Positions 1-13,631 of a stretch of 64,000 bases of DNA are shown here, piece by piece. The notes under the pieces are model-generated. The model worked only from the letters and a program-made list of their open reading frames with translations, was not told the origin of the DNA and made no database searches. The stretch covers positions 1,116,001-1,180,000 of the forward strand of contig JACZZP010000011.1 of the NCBI GenBank assembly GCA_015183035.1. Reading direction: 5' to 3'. The translations under genes were made by a program, and so were the position numbers. The DNA is from Meloidogyne chitwoodi. Lineage: Eukaryota; Nematoda; Chromadorea; Rhabditida; Meloidogynidae. The stretch's first letter is position 1. Each line of letters starts with the position of its first letter.

Positions 1-56
1 GTTTTATTTTAAATTCTGAATCCCTTAATTTTTAATTAAGTTTTAAACGATTATAG

Positions 57-1223
57 GAATGGAATTTTAGCAGTGTTTTCAATTGTTGGATTTGTGAGGA
101 TTACGCCGACATTTTTGAGTGCAATTCAAAACAAAGGAATTACACGTAAAATAAATGCAAAAGAAAAAATAATAAAATCCCTTCAGATACTTATACCGAA
201 ATTGGTGAACTTCAAAAAAATCCAATTGCTGGTTATTGGGCTTTTGCTTGGTGTGTTTCTAAAATACCAGAACTTATTGATACTCTCTTTGTAGTACTAC
301 GAAAAAGGCCACTTATGTTTATGCATTGGTTATAATTATCTTTAATAAAAATAATTTGATATGATAAATTTTTAAAATTTATAGGTATCACCATGCATTA
401 ACTGGATATTTTGCTTTTGTTACTTTTTATGAGGATAATGCTTATATGGTTTGGGTTGTTTGGCTCAATTATTTCATTCATTCTTTTAGTTAGAAATTAA
501 TTAATTAGAAAATTGAAGTAATTAATGTAACAAAAAATACACAAAATCTCCAAAAATTAGCCAATCATTCCACCCAGAGTAGAGCTGTCTAATCTCTCTA
601 TCTCAAAATCCAAGCTAATAAAAAATTTATCCAAAAAATTTTTTATTTTGATTTAATATAAGTAAATAATCTTATTAATTTATATTTAGTGTACTCCTAT
701 TATTGTGCTCGTGCAATACACATTCGTGTACCACCTCAACTTGCACAGCTACTAACTTTTGCACAAATATGTCAGGTAATTAGTGAATTTAATTCTCTTA
801 AAATATTAAATCTAATTTTTTAAAATTATTCTTTAAATATAGGATAATCTAGTTCTTTTTTAGTTTCTGCTAACCCACGCTGTTATGGGACACTTACTTT
901 GGCTTTGCTATTCTAATCCTAATAAAAATTATGCAGTTACAAAACGTGGATTTTTCATTGGGGTATTTTTAAATAAAGTTAAAAAATAAAAAAAATCGGG
1001 ACATTTAAACTCAAATTAGTCATTGGATAATTAAGTAGTTATTCTTCTATAAACTTTTTCTAATCTAAATAGATATTCTTTTACTTAGGCTTTTATGGAA
1101 ACAACCTATATTCTGCTCTGGTTTCGTTTTTACTATATTAGCTATATAGCAAATGGAGGAAAAAAATATACTCAACACAAAATAGCAACTCAAAATGGAA
1201 AGGCACAACAAAAAGTGGAGTGA
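57..1223 (+). CDS. very-long-chain fatty acid elongase (ELO family), 5' partial
   Basis: ELO enzymes are multi-pass ER membrane proteins that condense malonyl-CoA with fatty acyl-CoA, the first step of chain elongation. Six exons join in frame: 57-145, 187-328, 385-488, 690-775, 864-962 and 1089-1223. The first visible exon reads LAVFSIVGFVRITP, followed by a stretch ending in IDTLFVVLRKRP and then HWYHH, the family HxxHH histidine box, which is split by an intron after base 328. Further on are NYFIHSFMYSYYCARA, also typical of the family, and several hydrophobic segments. The protein ends with a lysine-containing tail (GGKKYTQ...QQKVE). The N-terminal exons lie left of the window. The stop is 129 bases from the leo1 stop, tail to tail. 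The family is certain; which elo paralogue is not. Confidence 0.93.
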
Positions 1224-1352
1224 TTTCCTCTATAATAATAGTCAGCAGTTTTCCCACTTCTCTAGAAAATCAGAGAATATTTAAAATAGTTTTTTGATTA
1301 CTAAAAATTATTCATTTTTATTTTAAATTAATAAAAAAAATACATATAAACA

Positions 1353-3609
1353 TTAATCCTCATCTTCATCAATAACAATTTTACGTTTTTGCTGTACTCG
1401 TTGTGATTGCTTTTTCTGTTTCTGTTCCTGTGAATTAAAAAAAACATTTTTAATAAATTTTTATTTTATTGTTCTCACAGTATCAGATGTTTCCATTTCA
1501 TCTACCCCTTCTTCGCCTTCATCTTCACTATCAATTTTAGCCTCATTTATAGCTTTCTTTTGTCTTTCTTCTTGCTCTTCATCTGATTCTGAGAAAGAAC
1601 GTTCATGTTGGCAGCGATCCATACCATAAGGTGCATGTTGGTATCTTCTTTTGATCGCAGCTAATGAATCAACAGCCTCGTCTAAAAAATAGAATATTTT
1701 TATTATATAGTTTAGAATTTTTTGATAATGAAATCAAATGCCATAAAATATTTTACGAAAAACGTGTGATATTAAGAATTTTTGATTTTTAACCAGATTA
1801 GGAAAAATTTTGTAATTTTAAATTCAAAATGAACAAACCAGAATCGTAACCCTCAAGAAATCCAGATGTAAGCCCAACAGTCATTGGTCGCTCTCGAACT
1901 AAAATGATTATAAAAAACTGAATTAAAATAATTTAAACCTCTTCTTTGTTGTGCCTCTCGACGTGCTGTGGCTCTTAGTTTTTCCTCCTCCAAACGAATC
2001 ATTTCCTTAAATAAAAAATCTATAAAAAATTGTTGAAACATTATTACTTTTCTTTGAGCATTTGGATTATCTCCAACATTTGCAAGAATTCGAACTTTCT
2101 GTGCCTTGCTTGTCTTTTCAGCCATATTCATTGTCATTTTCCGATGAGTAAGCGTTTCTGTAGAATGTGGACGAAAAACTAGTTTTTCTGAAAAAATAGC
2201 CTGTGATTGAAGTGCCGCTCCTTGTCGAATATATAGATGATTAAAGTCCATAATTCGTTGACGGTCAACTTCGAAAATTTCATTGCCAAGATATAAAGAC
2301 ATACTAAAAATTGTTAACCGAAATTTAAAACATTATAATATAAAAATTAAATAGCCATATAATTATTTATTTTTCTAGCTTCAAAGAAATTATTTAAACC
2401 TTCCATCGGACCAACGCACGATCTTCGCATTGCTTTCTCGTTTTTCGTTGCCTTGCTCATCACGAATAGTCCTCCAACGGATTGTGTTTTCCAACTGTTT
2501 TAATAATATTTTTTATTGAATAATTTTGGGCAAGGTACTATTTCTTAAAAGACCCAGGGTTATTTTCAACCACTGTCAAAGTGTTATTTTATAGAGGAAA
2601 TCACATCGCTTTTTCATTCAATATTTTAAATTTATTAAGTCACGCTAGGGTTAACATATTTTCGAAATTTTTACATTTTTAATAATATTCAAATAAAATA
2701 AATCTGATGATAGGCAGTTACTGAAACAAAAAAATGAAATTTCTTTTAAAAGATTTCTTTCATAAAATTTTATCTAGTTATGGATTTACCCAATGAAATA
2801 AATTAAATGAACCTTAAGTTTTAAACGAGTTCGTCCATCATCATCAAGTGTTTCGTCTTCTTCAATTTCATCATCATACGTCTCAGGATCAAATGGTTTT
2901 GTATCAATACTCAAGAAATTTGGTAACTTAACAAAATAAGGTCCTTCATTGCCAAGATCAACTTTGCAGCGGGCCATATTTAACTCAATTTTTGTTGGAC
3001 CTGTATCAGTTTCTTCTTCCTGTTCGTCTAAATATTTTTTTTAAATGTTTTAACAAATAAAAACCATCAGAAAGATCCATTCTTGCAATTGCCTGATTAG
3101 TTTCACCGTCATCATGATGTGAAATAGCATCTTCTCCTTCATTTAGTTCAACTTCATTATCGTCCATTTCATTGCGCTGATCTTTTTCTTCATCATTAAT
3201 ATGCATACCACTCTCTTCATCGAAATCTTTTGTTGTGAAAATTCCGTCTTCATCATCATCATCTTCCGTATTTTTATCGAGAGAAATGTTTTCTTCATTA
3301 TTATGCTTAAAAATGAAAGAGATAGATAAATTTTTTGATAAATCGATAAAATTTTTAGTTAAAAAATATGTTGAACATTACTATAGTCTCGCTAGCATCA
3401 ATATCATGACCCTCTTCGTGGTATTGGTAGCCAGATTGTGGATGAGAAGAATCATCACCATCAAAATTTTGGTCATGTTCATCCTCCGATGAAGATGTTG
3501 AAGACATTGATGAGGAAACGTCTGATTGCTGTAGCTGGTTGGATTGAGTTACCGGCTGCATAGTTCCCTCATGAACATCGTCATCGCCTTCAATGCTTAT
3601 GTCAGACAT
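1353..3609 (-). CDS. leo1: RNA polymerase-associated protein LEO1 (PAF1 complex)
   Basis: LEO1 is a nuclear subunit of the PAF1 complex, which travels with RNA polymerase II and supports elongation and histone modification. The start is [15 protein letters not shown] at 3609. Exon 1 runs to 3382 and exon 2 begins at 3305. The N-terminal third is very acidic and Ser-rich, as in the family. The conserved core reads [20 protein letters not shown], then [28 protein letters not shown] and [11 protein letters not shown]. This is the LEO1 domain with its usual order. The end is charged ([12 protein letters not shown]), again family-like. At least one intron, within the acidic region, is only about 40 bases. 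The gene is head to head with cpsf-1. Confidence 0.93.
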
Positions 3610-3711
3610 AACTTGCAATTATAAATACTATGAAATATTTTTTTTATTTTCAAAATAATAATGGGAAATCATATATAACAAGGGAAAAAAAAGCGTTACA
3701 CGATAATTAGG

Positions 3712-3775
3712 TCACCACGTAGGCGCGGACACTAGCCGCTGCCGATTAGACGCGAAGACAATTAGGCGCCTCAGC
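3712..3775. repeat. GC-rich dispersed repeat fragment (copy 1)
   Basis: This is a short GC-rich island in AT-rich DNA just upstream of leo1. It contains TAGGCGCGGACACTAG and GCCGATTAGACGCGAAG. The reverse complement of 17791-17872 carries closely similar words in the same order, so the two look like diverged copies of one repeat in opposite orientation. No coding potential was seen. Confidence 0.45.
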
Positions 3776-3820
3776 TATTTTTTGTTGAACTTTTTAATTA
3801 CTTTTTTTTTTATTCTTTTT

Positions 3821-4346
3821 GGCACTTTTATAGAGAGATTTATTCCTAAGGCAGTAAGAATGTATGTGGATTAATAAATGGACTTTATTCACACAAATAA
3901 GAATTATGATTGACAATTTTTGAAATTAAATGGAAAAAACTATCTGGTCCTTTAAAACGTTGTCTCCAAACAAATTCATGAATGTAGCTTTCAAGTGTTA
4001 TTTCTGCAGTTACAAATTCAGTTTTATAGCGTCTTTTCCAGACGCATTTCCCTTCCACAATCACAGATTCTCATTGATGAAGCAGTTTAAGATCTACTAA
4101 CCATTGTTGAAACTGCTTCTGGTAAGCTGATTTTGTTGTATGTATAACTGTAAGAAAGTAAAATTTTTAAGAGTTTGAATCATTTTTCTAAATAATTGTT
4201 TAACAAAAATGTAAATGACTAGGTCAAAAACATTTATGCATATTTTTTAATCAATTTACACCCTTATTGCCTTAGGAAAAAATCAATCAAAAAACATAGT
4301 CCGCAGAAAAAGTCCGTAAAAAAACCACCTTCTCTATAAAAGTGCC
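3821..4346 (-). mobile_element. Merlin-like (IS1016/ISXO2 type) DNA transposon, degenerate
   Basis: The ends are inverted copies of GGCACTTTTATAGAGA, 16 of 16 bases (3821-3836 and 4331-4346). They are flanked on both sides by the direct 8-base repeat TTCTTTTT (3813-3820 and 4347-4354), the duplication length known for Merlin elements. On the minus strand, 3885-4070 decodes a transposase tail with IVEGKCVWKRRYKT and LESYIHEFVWRQRF, the C-terminal hallmark of IS1016/ISXO2-like transposases. Stops upstream of it and the 526-base total length show that the gene is incomplete. The element lies between divergent leo1 and cpsf-1, ending 78 bases before the cpsf-1 ATG. Confidence 0.8.
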
Positions 4347-4424
4347 TTCTTTTTTTATGATCATGCATAATACATATTCGTAATTTTCTTAAATTTTCGA
4401 AACGTAAATTTCTTATTTACTCAA

Positions 4425-7400
4425 ATGTATTCTATTTTGCATGAAACTGATGATGCTACTTCTGTGAATTTTTGTTTGTTTGGAAGATTTTTACAAAACA
4501 CTAATTGTTTGGTAACTGCTGGCGCAAAAACTTTACGTTTCTTTCGGTTAAATACTTGTTGCAATTCATTAGATTCTCCCCGGTTGGAATGTCTGCTTTC
4601 ATTCACAATGATGGCACCAATTCGTGGAATGGCTGTTATAAGATTAGAAGGTTTTAGTCTTTGTTTTTAAAAGTCGATTAATAAGTATATTTTTAGAATA
4701 TTTGTAGGAAATAGAATCTTTCTAAATATTAGCAAAAATCTTTGCAAACATTAATTTATATACTTTTTTAAGTAATACATATATTCCATTTCAGATTATC
4801 CTGATTTTGATGCATTAGCTTTAACATTTGACGATGCTAAACTTTCTATTGTTAACATCCTGCCTTCAACAATGACTCTTAACACTCTTTCTTTGCATTC
4901 GATTGAAGATGAATTACTTCGGGAAGGTTATTCAAAGGATATTAATCATCCTGTGCTTTGTGCTGATCCTGAGAGTCGTTGTTGTGTTTTTACCGTTTAT
5001 GGACGTCATTTAGCTGTTGTACCCATGAAACGAATTAACAGAATTAATAAAGAAGTTGATGGGCATCCAAACAACGATGGACATCAGCTTTTGTTGCAAA
5101 GTTATACGATTAAATTGAGGTATGTTTTGTCATTTCTTGCTTTAAAGTTTATTTGATTGAGCCAACGTTTTTATTTTATTTTTGGCCACCAAAGATTAAA
5201 ATCCGTTTCCTATTAAACTTGGCCTTTTTTAAAAAATGTATTGTCTACATTTTCTTTTTAATTAAGATCAATTGATGAACGGCTTGAAAATATTCATGAC
5301 ATTTGCTTTTTGCACGGATATTATGAGCCAACGCTTCTTTTTCTTTATGAGCCACTTCAAACAACAGCTGGGAGGTTAACTTTTAAAAAATAATAATTCA
5401 AGTTAATTTTAGGGCCGCAGTTCGTTTTGACACTGTTTGTATTTTAGCTGTTTTTTTGAATTTGAAAGATAAGATTCATACAGTCGTCTGGAATTTTTCT
5501 GGTTATTTTCTTTAAATATTTAAATGTTTTTTATTTTAGGTCTTCCAATGAACATAAATCGTTGTTTACCTATTTACGCTCCAATCGGTGGAATTTGTTT
5601 ATTTGGTGCCAATGAAATTGTTTATCTAAATCAATCAGTGCCTCCACGAGGAATTTCTTTAAATTCATGTTCAGAGGAATTTAGCCGTTTTCCATTAAGT
5701 ACTCAACAACAAAATCTACGTTTGAATTTGGAAGGATGTGCTGTCGAAAGAGTATCAAATACTCCTAATGATGTTTTTATTGCGTTAGCTAATGGAGAAT
5801 TATTTATTTTATCACTTGAAACTGACCAAGCAAATGTTGTTAGGAATATGCAATTGACAAAAGCTTTTGGTTAGTTAATTATTTTTTTATCATTTTTCTT
5901 CATGAGAACAAATAATTCAATCTTTATGTATGAATTAAAATATTTGTATTTAAATTATTTTTCATTAATAAGAGTAAGTTTATATAAAAAAGCTTAAACG
6001 CCAAAATTTTACTAAAAAACTTTTATTAATTATTCAGAAGTGTCTATTCCTTGTATGCTTGCGAGTTTCTCACCAAATTTACTTTTTGTTGGCTCTCGCC
6101 TTGCAGATTCTCAATTATTACGATTTACCTTAGAAAAAAGACGTGGATCAACTGATTTTTTAAATAATCAAAATTTGTTAAATCAATCCCGTATTCTTTT
6201 CAATGATGATGATACTTTTCTCTATGGAGAGGATTTTTGCAAAAGTTTTTTGATTGAAGAAGTTTTTTTTAATTTTATTTATATTTTATATATTTTAAGA
6301 CACTTAGACAAATTGTGCGGACATATAAATTTGAAATAATGGATATTCTCCCAAATGTCGGACCTTGCAAATGGCTAAGAATCTGTAATGCAACGTACAT
6401 AAATGATGTTTTTCTTAAAAATGCTAAAGATGTATATTTCGATATGGTATTCTTTATATTATGTTTTAACTTTCTTGTTAATTGTTCAAAATGTTGTATA
6501 GTATTTACCTTTTTGCGATGCAAATTTTTTTGTTTAAATAAATTTATTAAACAGATGACTGCTTCTGGTCATGGTAAAGATTCTTCACTTTGTCTTTATC
6601 ACCGTTCTGTTCGACCACAAATTATAACGAGCACCTTGTTTGGCATATTTTTTACATTTTTAAAGTTTATTACTTATTAAATTATTTTAGTTTGGATGAA
6701 GCTCAACAAATTTGGACTATCGGACGTCACTATGGTGATATGCAGAAATATTTGTTAATTTCCCGCGAAAGGAGCACTGTAGCTCTAGAATTACACAATG
6801 ACATGGTTGAACTGGATATTCCTCTTTTCTGTACTAACGAATCAACATTAATGGCTGGGAATTTAGCGGAAGGAAATGTTGCTGTACAGGTATAATTTTG
6901 ATCTTTTCAATTTTTGTATGGTGGGGTTGCAAATCAATGTACCAATTAATTATTTAATTCTTTTACAGATAACTCCTACAAGGTTTTCTTTTAAATTAAT
7001 TTTTCCAAAATCACCTCTTATTATCTATAGCATTATTTTGGTTGTAAATGATCAACAAATTGACTATATTTCCATTGATTCAAGTTTCCCTGTGATTTCT
7101 GCTTCTCTAAATGATCCTTATCTGGCTCTTCTTACATTAAATGGGCGTTTTTTTCTTTATCAATTATTTACAAAACCCAATATTCATCTTAAGCAGGTTA
7201 GCGCTATGAATTTATTATTTTTGATAAACTGACATTTAATACTAATCTATAAAAATATGGTTTTAAGATACCAATTTTGACTATACTCAAACATGAAAAA
7301 TCACCTATCACAGCAATTTCACTTTACGAGGATTGCAGCGGGTTGATTCTTTATTCAAACATCAAAAAAATCGATGAAATGGAAGAATCATCGCCTAATC

Positions 7401-10400
7401 CTGAAAAACCTTTATTTCCAAAATCAGAATCACTTGATTGCTCTTTTGTCAGAGATGAGATTGATAATAATTTAACAAAAGAACAACAAAATGAGGAAAA
7501 TGACATTGATGTATTTCTTTATGGAGTTACTGAAAAAAACAGGCGTAAATTTTTGTTACTTTTTAATATGTATTTTGACCTGAAGATAATTTCGTTAAAT
7601 AAATTTTTTAGCACAGCAACATCAAGAATCACAAAGACAAGAAGCACATAAACAGAAAATCAGTTGGCTTACGATTTCTAACGAATTATTGAGTAACGAC
7701 AGTACAGAGGAATCTATTAAAACTCCATCTAAAGTTTCGTCAACTTTTTGGTTGTTTTTTACTCGTGAAAATGGAAATTTATATATTTACAATGTGCCTA
7801 ATCTACAATTAGTTTACATGGTTTGTGTAACTTAATTTTAGAATATCATCTATTAATTTTAAATATAATAAAATATGTATTAAGGTTAGAAAATTTTGCC
7901 TAGCACATGATGTTCTCTATGACGATGCGCAATCAGCAATTGATGATGAACATAGACCATCTCAAAACCAAGCATTTATGAATACTCCCTTGATTTTACC
8001 TCAACCAACGGAGAGTCTTTCCTCTGATACAATTGTTAAACCAGAAGAGGTTTTTTAAAAATATTTTTTATTATTTTTTTCTAGAGAATTTTTGAACTGC
8101 AAGTTTGTGGTCTTGGGATCAATCGTGGCCGACCAATTCTCTCCGCTCTTTTTGATGATATGGTTTTTATTTATGAATTATTTCAATATGATGATAATAT
8201 TAACGGTATTATTTACTTTGTTTTTATTATAATAAATAATACTTTTACATATGTAATTTAAGCAAAAATTTTATTTAATAATATAAATCACCATTCTTTA
8301 TTTACGACTTTATTTAAATACCTTAGTAATTTAAGGCCATCTTGCCATCAGATTCAAACGACTTCCTTACACTGTTGTAGTTAGAGAAAATCGATTCCTT
8401 GGCCCTAATGGTAGGGCGCCAGTGGAGGCATATGAAGCTGAAGATAAGCACAGGCAGCGCATTTTTTCTTTTGGTCGTTTGAGTAATTTGGTTTGTTTAT
8501 TTTATAGTTAACTAAAATATATGAATTTAGTCCAATGGAATTTTTATTGCTGGAGCATATCCTTCAATTTTACTAATTAACCGTGGAGAGGTTCGACTAC
8601 ATCCAATGACAATTGATGGGCAGATAACATCATTTGCGCCTTTCAACAATGCTAATTGCAATAATGGTTTCTTGTATCTAACAAAACTGCCTGAACATAT
8701 GATGCGTGTTGCTACCTTAAATGTATAATTTATTAAAATTGAAATTATTATTTTAATTAAAAAAAATTTTCTTTTATTTATTTAATTAAGTCAGAAATTG
8801 ATTATGATTGCTCATATCCATATCGAAAAATTCCAATTGGTCAAACAATTAGCCATGCAGTTTTTATGCTTCAAGCAGATCTGATATTGTTGGTAACTAG
8901 CGAAAAAAAACCAAATAAAACTGTTTGTACAATTGTCAATGAGGAAAAACAAGTCGAGACGCATGATCGTGACGAAAATTTTATTTTGCCGATGATTGAT
9001 TCCTACACACTTAGGGTGAATAAAATCTGGGTTTTTAATAGACTAAAATGTTTAAAAATTTTTGTTTTTAACTCATCTTTTGGTAATAATTTTTATTTCT
9101 TAAGCTTTTTTCAACAGAGGATTGGAAATTTGTGCCAAATTATGATTTTCAACTTGATGAGTTTGAAGTTGCAACTGCCTGTGAAGAAGTTTTGCTCACA
9201 TCTGAAAGCACAGTTTCTGGTGTAAAAAATTATTTGGCATTGGGGACTGCTTATAATTATGGAGAGGAAGTTTACGCCCGTGGACGAGTGTTCCTTTTCG
9301 AACTTATTGAAGTAGTACCTGGTAGGCAATTTAAAAAATAAATAACAAAATATTTTTGATTATTTTTAAAATTAATTAATTTAATTTTTTTTTAAATTAA
9401 CTTCTAATTTTCCTGGAATTTCACAGAGGAAGGAATGCCGACAACGAGGCACAAACTTAAAACAATATACGATAAGGAACAAAAAGGCCCTGTAACGAGT
9501 TTATGTGCAATTAATGGGTTCTTGCTTACTGGAATGGGTCAAAAAGTATTTCTTAATCTAAAAATTAAAAAATATTATTAAGCAAATTTCAAACAATTAT
9601 ATAGTAAATAAATAAAATGTTTAATTTTTATTTGTTATTGTTTTAAGTCATCTGTATTTCAATTTTCTAGATTTTTATTTGGCAATTTCGCGACAATCAA
9701 TTACAAGGTGTCTCTTTTCTTGACATGCATTTTTACGTACATCACTTGGTTGCTTTCCGTGACTTTGCCTTAGCTTGTGATTTATATCGTTCGCTTTCAC
9801 TTATCCGATATCAGGTTTAAATAATATATATTATTTATTAAATACAATTTTTACTTTAGGAAGAGTTTAAAGCTCTTTCACTTGTTTCTCGTGATCTTCG
9901 ACCAATGGCTCCAATTCCAATGACTGCTCAGTTTATGATAGACCATAAACAACTTGGATTTATACTTACAGATGAATTGGCTAACATAACTATATTTAAT
10001 TATTTACCTGAAATGAAGGAATCGATTGGAGGTGAACGATTGATCATTAGAGCAATATTAAATATTGGTTCACTTATTAATTCAATTATAAGAGTTAAAG
10101 GTAATTGATTTTCTTTAGAATATTTGTTATGCTATTTAAGACGTGTAAAAATTTTCAAGGTCCTTTTTCGTATTTTTATTTGGGTCTCTGAATTAACAGT
10201 TATGGTTGAGAGAAATATTTTGACTTCATTTCTTCCGTTTTATAACTTACAGGACATGTATCTGAATGTTTCATTGATTCGGAACACCAGCGAGGAATAC
10301 AAACTTGCTATTTTGCGACATTAGATGGTTCTTTCGGCTTTATCAGACCTATCGCAGAAAAAGTTTTTAGACGTCTACATATGTTGCAACAAGTAAAAAA

Positions 10401-10733
10401 ATTTATATCTTTAAAATTTTTATAATATTGTTTAGATGATGAATATGTATGTACCACAACCAGCAGGGGTATGAGATTTTTAGATTTTTTGGATTATGTG
10501 AAAATTATATTTTTTAGTTGAATCCTCGTGGCTCACGTGCTGGACGACCTCAAAAGACTGGTACCAACCAACAAATAAACGCTGCAAAAAATATTATTGA
10601 CGGCTTACTTGTAATGCAATATATGAATTTGAGTTCTCAAGAAAAGACAGATTTGGCTAAAAAGTTGGGTACGAGTAAATATCAAATAATAGATGATCTC
10701 ACTGAATTAATTAGAACTGCTTCTCATTATTAA
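4425..10733 (+). CDS. cpsf-1: cleavage and polyadenylation specificity factor subunit 1 (CPSF160)
   Basis: CPSF160 is the large beta-propeller scaffold of the nuclear complex that recognises the AAUAAA signal and directs pre-mRNA 3' cleavage. The ATG at 4425 opens [20 protein letters not shown]. Exon 1 ends at 4650, and exon 2 (4795-5119) gives [13 protein letters not shown] and [14 protein letters not shown]. Other landmark stretches are [91 protein letters not shown] and [20 protein letters not shown]. The C-terminus reads [20 protein letters not shown] and [16 protein letters not shown]. The order matches CPSF160 from end to end. The gene has many short introns and appears intact. It converges on the eya homologue, with stops 145 bases apart. 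Confidence 0.95.
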
Positions 10734-10878
10734 ATTAAATTGTATTTATTATTGTTTTATTTTGTTATCATTTTTAATATTTAAAAAAAAAACCAAAAAA
10801 GTATTATTTATATTTATTGGTTTTAAAATTTAATTAAAAGGAGAAATAAAAACAAATTTTATTAAATATTAATGACTG

Positions 10879-13631
10879 CTAAATATGTTCAGTGATAATA
10901 TCTACAGCTTTCCTTAATTTATGTAAATCTTCATTTGAATATATAAACCAACAGATAATACCATTCTAAATAAATAAATTTAAATAATTAAATTATATTA
11001 AAATATTTACTTTTTCTGCTATTTTTCTGCTTTCTTCATTTGAAGTAATTAACAAAATTAACTTTTTTTGAAATTGATTAATTAATCTTTCAAAAACAGC
11101 TTCTTTCCCATTTCGATTAATACAAAAAACTTTAAAAATTAAAAAATTTAATTTTATTTAAAAAATAAAACCATTTTCTGCTTCAACAAATTCACTCATT
11201 CTACAAAGCATTAAACGACCTAAAACACCAGCTATTCCACCTTCTATAGGATTAAATGAGAGAATTACATTTACATAATTATGAGAAAGTAATGGAGATC
11301 TTTGAAAAAAAAGAAATATTTTTTCTTATTTTTAATATCTATTTTAGTCCTTAGATTTATGTATTTTTGTTATTTTTGTTCTCGTTTTAATTGGATTTCT
11401 CCAAAAGTTTTAAATAATAAACTGACCTTCTGTAAATTACACTTAAGCAATCCCTAAATAATTTAGAATTGGCTTCTGGAACTTTCTAAAAAAATAAGAA
11501 AAAAATTAATTCTTAAAAAAATCAACTTCTTCAATTTCATTCATATAATTTAATTTATTTGAATCAATTCCACAATGTTTTAATAATTCTATAATATTAA
11601 AAATTAAATTTTTTACAAAAAATTTTCTTGGGAATTATAAAAGAAATTAAAATATTTTAATTATACATAAAAGAGAGGAGGGAATTGTTCGATTTTTAAA
11701 TAATTATAAAAATAACTAACCATTAAATATATTTATATTTCTATTTTGTTCAAAAACATTACGTATATTTCGACATTTTTCAGCTAATTTTCTTAATCCA
11801 TCTGTGGCTGATGATATATTTATTGAATTTTTAAATGAATTATTATTATTATTTATAGTACAATTTTCAGTTATATTATTAGATAATTCTTCAGAAAATG
11901 ATGATGTTGAGGGCATATTATTATTATTATTATTAGTACAATTAGCAGCATTTTGAAGTGCCTTTATTTATTTTAAAGATTCGTTATAATTTTAATAAAA
12001 AATTATTTAATAAAGAGACATCTACTTATGAGTCTTTATTATATTAGTTAAGTACATATTTTTTATTTTTTTAAAATTACTTCATCCATTTGTGCATCCA
12101 TAATATTAGATTGATCAAAATCATCAAAATTATCTAAATTAAATCCATATTCTAATAATTTAATTAATGCATCATTTAACACTTGTTCTAAAGAACTTTT
12201 ATATAAATGATGCTGTGGGAGAACAGAACAAACATCTTCCTTTAAAAATATTTATTTAAAATTAAATTAAAAAAAAATATTATTTTGTACCAATTCCCAA
12301 ACTAAAACACGTGTTTGATTAATTTCTTGATTATTACTTGTAATTGGAGTGATTTTCTTTTTCTTTGAACGTCCTTTAATTTAATTAAATTTATTTAATT
12401 AAATTAAATTTATTTAATTTAGTCTCTAAATTACCTGAATTTATATTTAAATTAGATTTATCTGTTTTATTATTTTTTGTTTTATTATTTAATTTTTGAG
12501 AATTATTTGAAGAAGAAACTTTTAAATTATTATTATTATTATTTAATGTAGTAATCAAAGGAGGTGAAGTATCTAATTCACTACCAGTATTAATTGATTG
12601 TGAATCCTTTTATAATTTAAAAAATAAAATATTATTTTTAAATTTATATAATTATTTTCTTTTTAAATATTTATAAAATAATAATTAAATTTTTAACTAT
12701 TAAAATAGTAGAGGGATATTTAATATTATTATTAGAACAATTATTTTGTTGTTGAGGTTGTGGTTGAATATTTCCATATTGTGCTGCTGCTGCAACAAAT
12801 GCTTTTGATGTATAATAATTTCCAGTTATATTATTATTATTATAATAATCTTGTGGGAAATAAATACCTTTTATTTTAAATTAATAAAATATAAAAATTA
12901 ATAAATATAATTATACCAGGATAACTAATACCACCACAATTAATATTAAGTGATGTATTTCTTTGAATATTTCCCCCTAATCCATAATAATTTCCATAAT
13001 TTTGTATTGGATAACAATTTTGCTGTGTATTTCCTACATTTCCAACAGCTGAAGCAGCAGACATAACTGCAGCCATTTGACCATAATATGAAGCATTATT
13101 TTGTTGTTGTTGAATATTATTATTAATTAAAAAATGTTGTCCTCCTTCTTTTTTTATGAAATTTTAAATTATTTATAATTATTTAAATTATTTGAATTTA
13201 AGGGTAATTTTATACAAAAATACCTAATATAATTTATCAAAGTAAAATTGTTTATAATATGTATAAGTAAGTATGATCACTAAACTGCTTTAAATAATTA
13301 ATAATTTTTTGTTTTAATTCTAATAATAAAATATTTAAATAATATTTATTTATTACCATTTGTTCTTCCCATTGCCATTGCAGCTAATTCCCAATCATTA
13401 CCTGATGGCCAATAAGAATTTCTTGATGACATTGTAGTGGATAAGGAAGATGACAATGTGGAAGAGTCTATTGCTAGAAAATAAAATGAATAATTAATTT
13501 TTAATATATTTTAAATTAAAAACCTAAAAAATATTTATTATTTTCTGATATTTAAAATTAAGTAAAATTCTTTTTAATTTAATAATTAATTATTACTTAC
13601 ATTCAGATTCAAATTTAGTTGTTGCAGTCAT
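10879..13631 (-). CDS. eya-1: eyes absent (EYA) homologue, apparently catalytically dead
   Basis: EYA proteins are transcriptional cofactors for Six homeoproteins and carry a C-terminal HAD-type protein phosphatase. The start is MTATTKFESE at 13631 (10-codon first exon). A long Asn/Gln/Ser-rich N-terminal half follows, then the Eya domain: TRVLVWEL, an intron, EDVCSVLPQHHLYKSSL, then ATDGLRKLAEKCRNIRNVFE (the conserved TDGLRKLA block), NVILSFNPIEGGIAGVLGR, ENVFCINRNGKEAVFERLI and ending HKLRKAVDIITEHI. In other EYAs the first motif is WDLDET; here it reads WELEDV, so the Asp nucleophile and second Asp are Glu and the Thr is Val. The later GDGVEEE loop reads TSNEESR. Homology is clear; loss of phosphatase activity is inference. 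Small introns end mostly in AAAG. Confidence 0.88.

Noticed and set aside
1218..2608. Inverted 15-16 base match GTGATTTCCTCTATA near 1218 and its reverse near 2592, suggestive of transposon ends.
   Set aside because: The span would contain coding exons of leo1 and the end of the elongase gene, there is no target duplication, and the match does not extend. It was treated as chance or old debris.
6275..6523. Minus-strand 82-codon frame inside cpsf-1.
   Set aside because: It is a shadow of the cpsf-1 exons and introns on the other strand, whose plus-strand translation matches CPSF160.
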